Below, in pieces: positions 5,447 to 10,103 of a stretch of 30,145 bases of DNA. Made by a program: the position numbers and the translations under genes. Location of the stretch: the IMG/VR virus record IMGVR_UViG_3300025138_000215, positions 1 through 30,145 of that record; one strand, written 5' to 3'. The number at the start of each line of letters is the position of its first letter. The first letter of the stretch is position 1. The notes beneath the pieces were generated by a model, which did no database searches, had not been told where the DNA came from, and saw only the letters and a list, made by a program, of their open reading frames with translations. Source of the stretch: a virus.

Positions 5447-6115
5447 TTAGCCTATCTCCTTCTTGATTACAGTAAGGTTGTTGAGTTGCTGCATTGGATT
5501 GAAATCCAAGATGTCATTGAGCCTGTCGGTATTAGATTGATTTGCTATGTCATCAACTTCATCATCCCATCTCTCAGCGTTAAGCCAAGTGGTTGGATGA
5601 GGTATGTACTTCTTCTCAGTACATTTAGATATACGAGCAAAGGTAGCTGCTGCTTCAATCAAGATGTCAGCATCTACTAACTTAAGAGATTTAACAAATG
5701 CAATACGAGCATGACCCTTGCTTACCTTGCGAGGATACACTTTCCAAAACTCATCGAATTTTGAAAGTGCCAATTTGTCACTCGAAGTTTTATTACCCAT
5801 TACTAATCTAACTATATTACTCTTATCTTCGTGTGCCATTTTGTCACCTTCATCTATTAAGCATGTGAATTGATAGACATTTGAATGCCCTATGTTACCA
5901 CGTTTCTTAGTTAAGAAACCTGTTTTGATGAGATAGTTTACTGCTCTAATCACTGAACGTTTAGAAAGCTCAGTGTCTAAGCTTAACCTATCAATGCTGG
6001 GGAAGCATACGCCTTCGGCGTCTGTGTATTTAGCAATACATATAAGAACATATTTAGCTGTATGATTTTTTACTTGCCAACTAATAACTTCTCTGATTAG
6101 TATGTCAGCATACAT
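5447..6115 (-). CDS. Replication initiator, lambda-O-like, with winged-helix N-terminus
   Basis: The 222-residue protein has an N-terminal winged helix of the helix_turn_helix_36 type (about residues 10-75, with CFPSIDRLSLDTELSKRSV and LIKTGFLTKKRG). A linker (85-118) leads to a C-terminal region starting FDEFWKVYPRKVSKGHARIAF and including HPTTWLNAERWDDE. That FW-x-x-YP ... P-x-TWLN-x-x-RW arrangement is common in phage replisome organisers that recruit host helicase. The Shine-Dalgarno GGAAGGAA and a candidate promoter lie upstream. Two 15-bp iteron-like repeats occur inside the linker-coding DNA, as in lambda O, so the gene may contain its own origin. Confidence 0.75.
   Translation of the reverse strand: MYADILIREVISWQVKNHTAKYVLICIAKYTDAEGVCFPSIDRLSLDTELSKRSVIRAVNYLIKTGFLTKKRGNIGHSNVYQFTCLIDEGDKMAHEDKSNIVRLVMGNKTSSDKLALSKFDEFWKVYPRKVSKGHARIAFVKSLKLVDADILIEAAATFARISKCTEKKYIPHPTTWLNAERWDDEVDDIANQSNTDRLNDILDFNPMQQLNNLTVIKKEIG
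5767..5847. repeat. Two iteron-like 15-bp repeats flanking AT-rich DNA; candidate replication origin
   Basis: GTGCCAATTTGTCAC (5767-5781) and GTGCCATTTTGTCAC (5833-5847) are 14/15 identical, in the same direction, and 66 bp apart. Each is an imperfect dyad, GTGxCA-N3-TGxCAC, as expected for a dimeric or winged-helix initiator site. The 51 bp between them are strongly A/T-rich. They lie in the linker-coding region of the initiator gene, encoding GDKMAH and SDKLAL, which parallels the lambda origin inside O. The repeats are in the same codon phase, so a protein repeat could also explain part of the similarity. Only two copies were found. Confidence 0.45.
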
Positions 6116-6144
6116 TGTATTCCTTCCCTAGCAATGTTTGGTTT

Positions 6145-6172
6145 AGAATAGTGTCCACTATTTGTCTCTCAA
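6145..6172 (-). promoter_or_regulatory. Candidate sigma-70-type promoter for the replication initiator
   Basis: On the minus strand: -35 TTGAGA (6172-6167), a 16-bp spacer, and -10 TATTCT (6150-6145), with the start of transcription expected about 20 nt before ATG 6115 and GGAAGGAA in the leader. The spacer contains GTGGACAC, part of the 11-base ATAGTGTCCAC element shared with 4939-4949. The -35 is 2 nt from the foot of a hairpin terminator facing the other way. Confidence 0.5.
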
Positions 6173-6174
6173 CT

Positions 6175-6212
6175 GCCCCTGATAGTTAACTCCTGCTATC
6201 GGGGGCTTTTTT
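6175..6212 (+). terminator. Intrinsic terminator in plus orientation, no plus-strand gene upstream
   Basis: GCCCCTGATAG (6175-6185) pairs with CTATCGGGGGC (6196-6206) in an 11-bp stem with one G-T wobble and a 10-nt loop, followed by six T (6207-6212). On the minus strand one pair is lost and no U-run follows, so the plus orientation is favoured. The stop of the leftward gene 6186-6398 lies in the loop. All genes for 3.6 kb on its left are leftward, so it would end antisense or read-through transcription from the lysis block, or an unannotated plus-strand RNA. Confidence 0.7.
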
Positions 6213-6398
6213 ATATTGCGCGATTCTCTTTCCGTTATCAAGTAAAATCATTTCTTTTTCTATGGCAAAGCCAGATGATTTTAAGTCAAAAATCCTAGAC
6301 GCTAATCGAAAGCATTTAAACCATTCTAATGCCTGATAAGCAGTAATAGTATTGCCTCTATCAAGCCACTTTCTAATTAATATTGTCTGTGCTTCCAT
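6186..6398 (-). CDS. Small HTH protein (HTH_39-like)
   Basis: The 70-residue protein matches the compact fold with TQTILIRKWLDRGNTITAYQALEWFKCFRLASRIFDLKSSGFAIEKE: a helix, a short linker with ITAYQAL, and a recognition helix with FRLASRI-x-DLK-x-x-G. This is the pattern of PF14090 (HTH_39), common in phages next to recombination genes. It probably binds DNA, as an accessory regulator. Its start overlaps the nuclease gene by 26 nt, so it is likely translated from the same message. Its last codons form one arm of the hairpin terminator that faces the other way. Confidence 0.75.
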   Translation of the reverse strand: MEAQTILIRKWLDRGNTITAYQALEWFKCFRLASRIFDLKSSGFAIEKEMILLDNGKRIAQYKKAPDSRS

Positions 6399-6717
6399 TG
6401 TTTTTAACTCCTAATAAATCTGCAAACAATTCACCATCCATAATGACAAGTGTTTGCGGCTTGCCAGTACGTCTCTTGTAAAAAGCTATGTCCCGATTGT
6501 CTAACACCTTGAAAGGACTAGGAAAATTAGACTTGTCTCTGTACTTTACCTCACCTACCAAATGCCGTCCGTCCAGTGTGAGGTGAATATCTCCGCTCCA
6601 TTCTCCTCCGAGTGATCCTGAGAGCGGTACTTTTTTTGCTTTGATTCCGATTTCGTTGAGCCATTTGACAAACCAGTTTTCGTGGTAAGTTCCTTTTGAC
6701 TTATTCTTGTTTGCCAT
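6373..6717 (-). CDS. Holliday-junction-resolvase-like PD-(D/E)XK nuclease
   Basis: The 114-residue protein has the Hjc-type order: basic N-terminus with E13 in GTYHENWFVKWLNE, a beta segment with D43 in SGDIHL, then E56 and K58 in VGEVKYR. The short length and the spacing of E, D and E-x-K match archaeal-type Holliday junction resolvases and small phage nucleases. A role in resolving recombination or replication junctions before packaging fits the nearby exonuclease and annealing protein. The start is supported by AAGGAAC about 9 nt upstream. The beginning of this gene overlaps, in another frame, the C-terminal part of a possible zinc-ribbon protein. Confidence 0.7.
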   Translation of the reverse strand: MANKNKSKGTYHENWFVKWLNEIGIKAKKVPLSGSLGGEWSGDIHLTLDGRHLVGEVKYRDKSNFPSPFKVLDNRDIAFYKRRTGKPQTLVIMDGELFADLLGVKNNGSTDNIN

Positions 6718-6881
6718 GTGTCATCCTCATAACAATTTATACATATCATGTGATACCTAGCTGGCTTGAAGCTGGCTAAGATTGCAACAAAATATCTTGT
6801 AATTGTATTGCAGCTATCACACTTCGCAGTGCCTTTTTTAATCTTTGTACCCGCAGACTTTGATCTTAACGCCAAGTGCAT
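6555..6881 (-). CDS. Possible zinc-ribbon protein overlapping the nuclease gene
   Basis: The frame gives 108 residues. The N-terminal half contains C21-x-x-C24 and C47-x-x-C50 around a hydrophobic core (RYFVAILASFKPARYHMICINC), a plausible zinc ribbon, and it fills DNA (6718-6837) that otherwise has no gene. The C-terminal 54 residues are encoded in a different frame from the nuclease start and look low in information (TKTGLSNGSTKSESKQKK). The start overlaps the XRE gene by 44 nt. Either the whole frame is real, or the ancestral gene ended near 6718 and lost its stop. Confidence in the N-terminal half is higher than in the tail. Confidence 0.4.
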   Translation of the reverse strand: MHLALRSKSAGTKIKKGTAKCDSCNTITRYFVAILASFKPARYHMICINCYEDDTWQTRISQKELTTKTGLSNGSTKSESKQKKYRSQDHSEENGAEIFTSHWTDGIW

Positions 6882-7086
6882 CCAGCCAGCACGTTAACAT
6901 AAACCCAGAAGGCACACGTTTGTACTGTTCCCATTTGTGGATAAGTGAATTGGTACATCCTATCTCCGCAGCTAGTTCTTCTTGTGACCAGCCTTTATCA
7001 TGTCGTCTAGCTACAAGCTGGTCAATAAGATCAACATAGGAATCAGTAGCGTCAGTAATCTTTTGATAGTTTTGTAGCTGTGGCAT
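6838..7086 (-). CDS. XRE/Cro-type transcriptional regulator
   Basis: The 82-residue protein carries a classical Cro/C1 helix-turn-helix at about residues 23-60: LVARRHDKGWSQEELAAEIG with CTNSLIHKWEQYKRVPS as the recognition helix and turn. It should bind operators as a dimer. It is preceded by a perfect TTGACA (minus strand 7123-7118) and a GCATATATGC palindrome (7109-7100), a possible autoregulatory operator. No Shine-Dalgarno is seen before the ATG (TTGTTTTGCG), so the message may be leaderless. It could control the early block or a lysogeny-like choice, but no integrase is visible. Confidence 0.8.
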   Translation of the reverse strand: MPQLQNYQKITDATDSYVDLIDQLVARRHDKGWSQEELAAEIGCTNSLIHKWEQYKRVPSGFMLTCWLDALGVKIKVCGYKD

Positions 7087-7094
7087 CGCAAAAC

Positions 7095-7123
7095 AAATTG
7101 CATATATGCCACAAGCCTGTCAA
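7095..7123 (-). promoter_or_regulatory. Candidate promoter and palindromic operator for the XRE gene
   Basis: Minus strand: TTGACA (7123-7118) is a perfect -35. At 17 bp spacing the -10 would be CAATTT (7100-7095), which is poor, while TATATG lies 11 bp away, too close. Between them is the perfect 10-bp palindrome GCATATATGC (7109-7100), a typical place for autorepression. The predicted start of transcription is within a few bases of ATG 7086, giving no room for a leader. Confidence 0.4.
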
Positions 7124-7125
7124 GT

Positions 7126-7215
7126 TTACCAGTTTTTACCTAATACTTTAGCAAACACTTCGTTTAGCATTTGCTCTAACTCTATATCAACCGTGATCTT
7201 TGCGCCCTGTTTCAT
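7126..7215 (-). CDS. Very small ORF, 29 residues
   Basis: Read on the minus strand, ATG at 7215-7213 opens MKQGAKITVDIELEQMLNEV and runs to TAA at 7128-7126, 29 residues in all. It overlaps the end of the upstream gene (7187-7414) by 29 nt and fills most of the otherwise empty 7087-7186 interval. It is acidic in the middle and would form a short amphipathic helix ending FAKVLGKNW. The Shine-Dalgarno is weak. It is similar in style to tiny marine-phage ORFs but I recognise no family. Confidence 0.35.
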   Translation of the reverse strand: MKQGAKITVDIELEQMLNEVFAKVLGKNW

Positions 7216-7414
7216 TGTTGTATGACTCCATGTATATATCTATTTGAGATTGAAGCATATCGCATTGCTCAACACGAATGCCTATGCCAGTACCTTCTGG
7301 CCACCAATGAGGATCAGACTCTCTCCAGTAAAAAGCATCAGCACTACCTCTATCTGCTGGTGAGCCGTGATTATTTTCTAATTCATCCATCATGTATGAT
7401 TTAACTTTGCCCAT
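7187..7414 (-). CDS. Unknown phage protein with SPADRG motif
   Basis: The 75-residue protein contains NHGSPADRGSADAFYWRESDPHWWPEGTG, a Trp- and Gly-rich central block I recall from small marine-phage proteins (pattern SPADRG-x-AD-x-[FY][YW]-x-R-x-x-DPHW-x-PEGT). The N-terminus GKVKSYMMDELE and the C-terminus are helical. There is no membrane segment or known catalytic motif. It overlaps its upstream neighbour by one base and is part of a leftward run of small early genes. Function is unknown. Confidence 0.7.
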   Translation of the reverse strand: MGKVKSYMMDELENNHGSPADRGSADAFYWRESDPHWWPEGTGIGIRVEQCDMLQSQIDIYMESYNNETGRKDHG

Positions 7415-7653
7415 TATCTTACAATACTCCCTGTTCTTTTGATTAATTCATCAACACCAATAGAAATCCAATCATTTATTATTTGACCAAGATGAAAGTA
7501 ACTACGAATCTTTATGCTTTCCATACCTACTAACTGCTCACCTTGTTTCTTTGTAGTGTCTAAAATTCCTATTTCAGCATCTTCATCGTACCACTGAGAA
7601 ATAGAAATAATATACTTCTCATCAAGTGGAATTGTAATTATGTTTGGTTCCAT
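7414..7653 (-). CDS. Unknown small protein
   Basis: This 79-residue protein is acidic, with an N-terminal beta-rich part (NIITIPLDEKYIISISQWYDEDAEIGIL) and a C-terminal helix (YFHLGQIINDWISIGVDELIKR). It begins two bases after the stop of the gene at 7656-7889 and has GGAG close upstream (TAGGAGATAAGA). The soluble composition and location suggest an early host-interaction or regulatory protein, but no family is recognised. Confidence 0.6.
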   Translation of the reverse strand: MEPNIITIPLDEKYIISISQWYDEDAEIGILDTTKKQGEQLVGMESIKIRSYFHLGQIINDWISIGVDELIKRTGSIVR

Positions 7654-7655
7654 TC

Positions 7656-7889
7656 TTATCTCCTATAAAGAATATTGTGAATAAAAGCTGGTTTGCTTTT
7701 ATCTAATTTAAAATCAGGAGTATAATATGCGTGTATTTTACGACCTTTTAAAACTACAATTTCAGATACATTCCTATCACCAAATATTTTGCGATGATTT
7801 AAATATCTAAATCGTAAATCATTAATAGTACGTGCAGAACTACCTAAGAGAGTTGTTCCGTCTGTAGTGTAAGCTTGATATGAATACAT
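7656..7889 (-). CDS. Unknown small protein, basic
   Basis: The 77-residue product starts MYSYQAYTTDGTTLLGSSARTINDLRF and is basic and Tyr-rich, without membrane segments. Short strands (SYQAYTTDGTTLLG, EIVVLKGRKIHAYY) suggest a small beta-rich fold. The ATG is preceded by AGGGGCAATAA, a usable Shine-Dalgarno. It sits in the middle of the leftward early genes with short gaps on both sides. No family recognised. Confidence 0.6.
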   Translation of the reverse strand: MYSYQAYTTDGTTLLGSSARTINDLRFRYLNHRKIFGDRNVSEIVVLKGRKIHAYYTPDFKLDKSKPAFIHNILYRR

Positions 7890-7898
7890 TTATTGCCC

Positions 7899-8087
7899 CT
7901 AGTATGGTATTTCATCATTGAAATCTATTTCTGGTTGAGCATCTTCCCATGCCTTGGTTGTTCTAGCTAGAAACTTATCTCTATTAAAGTTGGGGATATC
8001 TTTTTCTAACTCATCAGCTATTGCATTAAAGTGAGTAGGCCAAAGCATTGGCGCTACCTTCTTGATTAGAATCTCTTCTATCTTCAT
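7899..8087 (-). CDS. Unknown small acidic protein
   Basis: I place the start at 8087, not at the upstream ATG 8102, because GGGAAG lies 7 nt upstream of 8087, giving 62 residues beginning MKIEEILIKKVAPM. The longer version would overlap the DUF932 gene by 19 nt. The protein is helical and acidic, ends EIDFNDEIPY, and has a conserved-looking WPTHFNAIADELEKDIPNFNRDKF middle. The ending DxxxDEIPY resembles an acidic docking tail, but no family is recognised. Confidence 0.6.
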   Translation of the reverse strand: MKIEEILIKKVAPMLWPTHFNAIADELEKDIPNFNRDKFLARTTKAWEDAQPEIDFNDEIPY

Positions 8088-8956
8088 TGTATTTCTTCCC
8101 ATTGGTTAGATTTAAGAGCCTTGATTAACTGACCCTCACGAATGCGACGAGTATTCTCTGGTGATACTGCGCCATCACAATGCGTAGACCAGTAAGTCAT
8201 AGCGTTGTATAATGCCCATTGATTTCGACCAAGCTGTGCGCTTTCATTATCAAAGTTACCAAGCAATGCTTGCAACTGTCGATCATTAAACTTAAGTGCG
8301 CTACCTTTAGTCTGTGTCTTGCAAAGTGTAGACTTGAAGAAACTTTCTGCATCTTCTGTAGTTACAGGAGTAGAACGATAACCATCAAACAGTTGCTTGT
8401 TGTTTTTAAATATGTCCAAGCCATTAAGTATTTTTTGACCTGATCCTTCTACGTTTACCTTAGTGGTATGCTTTGCCCAAGTCTTAGCTATTGAATCGGG
8501 AGTAGTGCATCCATTCAAGCACCAAAGTCTAAGTGCATCAGTTGATTGTTGAAATGCCCATGAACCATCATATGAATTATAGAATTGAACTCTAAATTCT
8601 ATGTGATCATTAACTTCTGGATCGACAATACGTTCATTGGGAAAGCGTATTTCACCTCTAAGTTTGCGACCATTTTCAATTACAAAAAACTTTGCATTGT
8701 AATCTGTACCAAGCTGATTGTGTTTTGATTTGATTGCATCCATCACGCTATTAACTACATCGTCATGCTTAATAATCTGGTACTTAGAACCATGAACACC
8801 AAGTGAATCGCCTGTGTCTGTGCGTATAACGTGCTGACTCCGAGGTATTTCATTACCTACAGAGTCAAACACTGGCTGCATTTCAACTGGAAAATCCCAG
8901 TCAGTATTACTGTAAGCTCCAAGAGAGCTATCGAATTGTGATAGTGTATCTAACAT
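8084..8956 (-). CDS. DUF932 family protein
   Basis: The 290-residue protein fits DUF932 (PF06067), a family in phages and plasmids with no firm function. Typical features are VHGSKYQIIKHDDVVNSVMDAI near residue 53, then a beta-rich domain with EIRFPNERIVDPEVNDHIEFRVQFYNSYDGSWAFQ and LRLWCLNGCTT near 147, and a helical C-terminal domain with LGRNQWALYNAMTYWSTH. The Shine-Dalgarno GGAGG is embedded in the last codons of the tiny upstream gene, so translation is probably coupled. It is the largest gene of this early sub-block. Confidence 0.8.
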   Translation of the reverse strand: MLDTLSQFDSSLGAYSNTDWDFPVEMQPVFDSVGNEIPRSQHVIRTDTGDSLGVHGSKYQIIKHDDVVNSVMDAIKSKHNQLGTDYNAKFFVIENGRKLRGEIRFPNERIVDPEVNDHIEFRVQFYNSYDGSWAFQQSTDALRLWCLNGCTTPDSIAKTWAKHTTKVNVEGSGQKILNGLDIFKNNKQLFDGYRSTPVTTEDAESFFKSTLCKTQTKGSALKFNDRQLQALLGNFDNESAQLGRNQWALYNAMTYWSTHCDGAVSPENTRRIREGQLIKALKSNQWEEIQ

Positions 8957-9082
8957 TTACATTCCTCCGAATGATAAGATTACGTAAGCTATTATAATCA
9001 ACAATAATATTCCAAGCATATCGATTAAAAATAGAACTGGATTGTCTGCGTACTGCCTCAGTACTTTTGCTATTAATTGCAT
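8957..9082 (-). CDS. Tiny membrane protein, 41 residues
   Basis: On the minus strand ATG 9082-9080 opens MQLIAKVLRQYADNPVLFLI and ends in SFGGM before TAA at 8959-8957. Residues about 16-37 (VLFLIDMLGILLLIIIAYVIL) form one strong membrane segment preceded by a positively charged amphipathic start. The gene lies one nt after the stop of the upstream tiny gene, and its last codons carry the GGAGG that serves the DUF932 start 3 nt later. This coupling, and the lack of another use for the interval, argue that it is real. Confidence 0.6.
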   Translation of the reverse strand: MQLIAKVLRQYADNPVLFLIDMLGILLLIIIAYVILSFGGM

Positions 9083-9083
9083 T

Positions 9084-9224
9084 TCAGATATTTCTTCTAA
9101 TCGTTTCTTTTTGGTGAAGAATTTTATCAAGTGCAATATAAAGTTGGTCTCCTAAACCACCATCTTCATAGCTGAACCAGTCAGCACAGAATTTAATCGT
9201 AAACTTCTTTAATGCTTCATGCAT
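9084..9224 (-). CDS. Tiny unknown protein, 46 residues
   Basis: On the minus strand ATG 9224-9222, preceded by a strong AAAGGAGAT 5 nt away, opens MHEALKKFTIKFCADWFSYE and ends DKILHQKETIRRNI at TGA 9086-9084. It is a soluble, helical protein with a single Cys. The good ribosome binding site and tight junction with the membrane protein downstream support it as a gene. No family recognised; a second ATG two codons on is out of frame. Confidence 0.6.
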   Translation of the reverse strand: MHEALKKFTIKFCADWFSYEDGGLGDQLYIALDKILHQKETIRRNI

Positions 9225-9250
9225 GTGGTATCTCCTTTGTGTTAAATGTT

Positions 9251-9274
9251 AAGAGGCGACCGAAGCCGCCCCTT
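9251..9274 (-). terminator. UUCG-loop hairpin after the 9288-9698 gene
   Basis: Minus-strand transcript: AAGGGGCGGC pairs with GTCGCCTCTT around a TTCG loop closed by C-G, a 10-bp stem with two G-T wobbles and the very stable cUUCGg tetraloop. It lies 14 nt after the stop codon. The following sequence AACATTTAAC has only a weak U content, so termination may be partial, or the hairpin may stabilise the 3' end of the message. The plus-strand version has mismatches, so the minus orientation is favoured. Confidence 0.6.
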
Positions 9275-9287
9275 GGGCTGTGGGTTC

Positions 9288-9698
9288 CTACGCCACCTTT
9301 GCCTTGAGTGCTGCTAGGCGATCATTGGCAATACGCATTGGCGCGCGCTTCTTAGAAGCTGCTTCCCATTTTGTGCCATTGATCTGTTCGTAGACGCTAA
9401 GGTCTGCATCGTGACGCTCAATGAGGAGTGTAAGCTCGTACTCCATCTGGTCTATTACATTAATGATCGTGTCAGCCTTGGCATCTTGATTGCGTTCAAC
9501 TGCTGCTTCATAGTCGCAAAGCTTGTCTGCAATCTGTTTCTTTTTGTAGCTGACTGAGTTGTTTGATACATAGCATTCGTCTCTAGCTATACCGATGATG
9601 AATCTTTCATTAGGCTCTACGTCCATTGTATTTTGGTAAAATGAAAGTACCGCCAATTTAAGTTCGATAAGTGTAGGTTGTTTAGTAGCTTTAGCCAT
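9288..9698 (-). CDS. Unknown helical protein, first gene of leftward block
   Basis: The 136-residue soluble protein is mostly helical. Its N-terminus is KQPTLIELKLAVLSFYQNTMD, and a coiled-coil-like middle (KKKQIADKLCDYEAAVERNQDAKADTIINVIDQMEYELTLLIERHDADLSVYEQ) precedes a basic end (SKKRAPMRIANDRLAALKAKVA). No family recognised. As the gene nearest the divergent region, it is the likely first-expressed gene of the leftward operon. Its Shine-Dalgarno GGAG (9709-9706) can be paired in a hairpin with an upstream segment, so its translation may be regulated (see 9704-9737). It is followed by a UUCG-loop hairpin. Confidence 0.65.
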   Translation of the reverse strand: MAKATKQPTLIELKLAVLSFYQNTMDVEPNERFIIGIARDECYVSNNSVSYKKKQIADKLCDYEAAVERNQDAKADTIINVIDQMEYELTLLIERHDADLSVYEQINGTKWEAASKKRAPMRIANDRLAALKAKVA

Positions 9699-9703
9699 CT
9701 CTA

Positions 9704-9737
9704 GTCTCCAAGTTGTAAGTCACGGAGACCATCTCCG
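9704..9737 (-). promoter_or_regulatory. Mutually exclusive hairpins covering a Shine-Dalgarno
   Basis: On the minus strand three segments occur in order: CGGAGA (9737-9732), GTCTCCG (9729-9723) and GGAGAC (9709-9704). The second can pair with the first (6-bp stem, loop TGG) or with the third (6-bp stem, 14-nt loop). The third includes GGAG, the ribosome binding site 7 nt before ATG 9698. The first structure would leave it free and the second would occlude it. This geometry is typical of translational switches, but no ligand or partner is evident. Confidence 0.5.
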
Positions 9738-9792
9738 CAACGACGACTTCATGCAGGGAGGCAAATCCGAGCGAACAGCGAGGCTTGCAGTA

Positions 9793-9884
9793 CGCAAGTT
9801 GCTTCCCCACAAGGAGGACAGGGAGCCGCAAGACCACATCACCACATACACAGAGGTCAGAACCTTACAAGGAAGCTGCTTGCG
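9793..9884. other. Long-range imperfect stem enclosing 64 nt; candidate structured RNA
   Basis: CGCAAGTTGCTTCC (9793-9806) is nearly the reverse complement of GGAAGCTGCTTGCG (9871-9884): 12 Watson-Crick pairs, one wobble and one T-T mismatch. The enclosed 64 nt contain GACC (9830-9833)/GGTC and AAGG/CCTT pairing possibilities. The left arm also competes with a local hairpin CTTGC-AGTAC-GCAAG (9784-9798). The element could act as leader RNA of the leftward block, as a small RNA, or as a DNA cruciform. Confidence 0.45.
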
Positions 9885-10025
9885 AACTGATTTGACCCAT
9901 GCAATGAACAAAGACGTGCGGATATGGACGTAGAGGCACAGCTTGGTGACGCCAGAGATGCTAAACTACAAACACCACCGAAGCGCAGAGAACTTAAATT
10001 GGGGGTACAACCCTTGTAGTATGTT

Positions 10026-10061
10026 TTGTGCGTTGACAGCCTGTTTATAGAAGGTTTAGCA
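10026..10061 (+). promoter_or_regulatory. Candidate late promoter 1, upstream of TerS
   Basis: TTGTGCGTTG (10026-10035) runs into TTGACA (10033-10038), a perfect -35, with TTAGCA (10056-10061) at 17 bp as a weak -10. The same 10-base sequence occurs at three other places, each ahead of a structural gene. A purine tract follows immediately, and TerS starts 42 nt downstream. The longer GTTTTGTGCGTTGA is shared exactly with the copy at 28706. Confidence 0.6.
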
Positions 10062-10063
10062 AT

Positions 10064-10086
10064 GGGGGGAGAGAGGGAGAGGGGGG
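10064..10086 (+). other. 23-nt homopurine tract upstream of TerS
   Basis: The plus strand has only G and A from 10064 to 10086 (G6, AGAGA, G3, AGA, G6). In an AT-rich phage this is a striking local feature. It is almost a mirror repeat and has several G runs, so H-DNA or G-quadruplex formation is possible. It lies 17 nt before the TerS start, a position where packaging-initiation sites can occur in other phages. Confidence 0.6.
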
Positions 10087-10103
10087 CTACCATAGGAGAG
10101 TAG

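Larger units (their letters stand above)
9699..10103. other. Divergent non-coding region between early and late blocks
   Basis: About 400 nt separate the leftward gene at 9698 from TerS at 10104. Short frames exist on both strands (63 and 60 residues) but have poor starts and no family look. The DNA holds, in order: exclusive hairpins over the leftward ribosome binding site (9704-9737), a 14-position imperfect long-range stem (9793-9806 with 9871-9884), a 7-bp inverted repeat (9965-9971 and 10014-10020) with an inner GGGT/ACCC hairpin, the late-promoter-like motif (10026-10061), and a 23-nt pure-purine tract (10064-10086). Base composition is clearly more G+C-rich than its surroundings, which suggests an RNA or DNA element, such as leader RNA, origin or packaging site. 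Confidence 0.6.

Noticed and set aside
9720-9933. Opposing small frames of 63 (minus) and 60 (plus) residues
   Set aside because: Starts are weak, composition is unlike the other proteins and the DNA is full of inverted repeats, so a non-coding role is more likely.
9959-9966. GTTTAGCA on the minus strand as an oppositely directed copy of the late promoter
   Set aside because: It shares only the -10-like part with copies 1 and 2. A TGCG lies upstream, but its spacing to the box is 19 instead of 23 nt and the TTGTGCGTTG word is absent.
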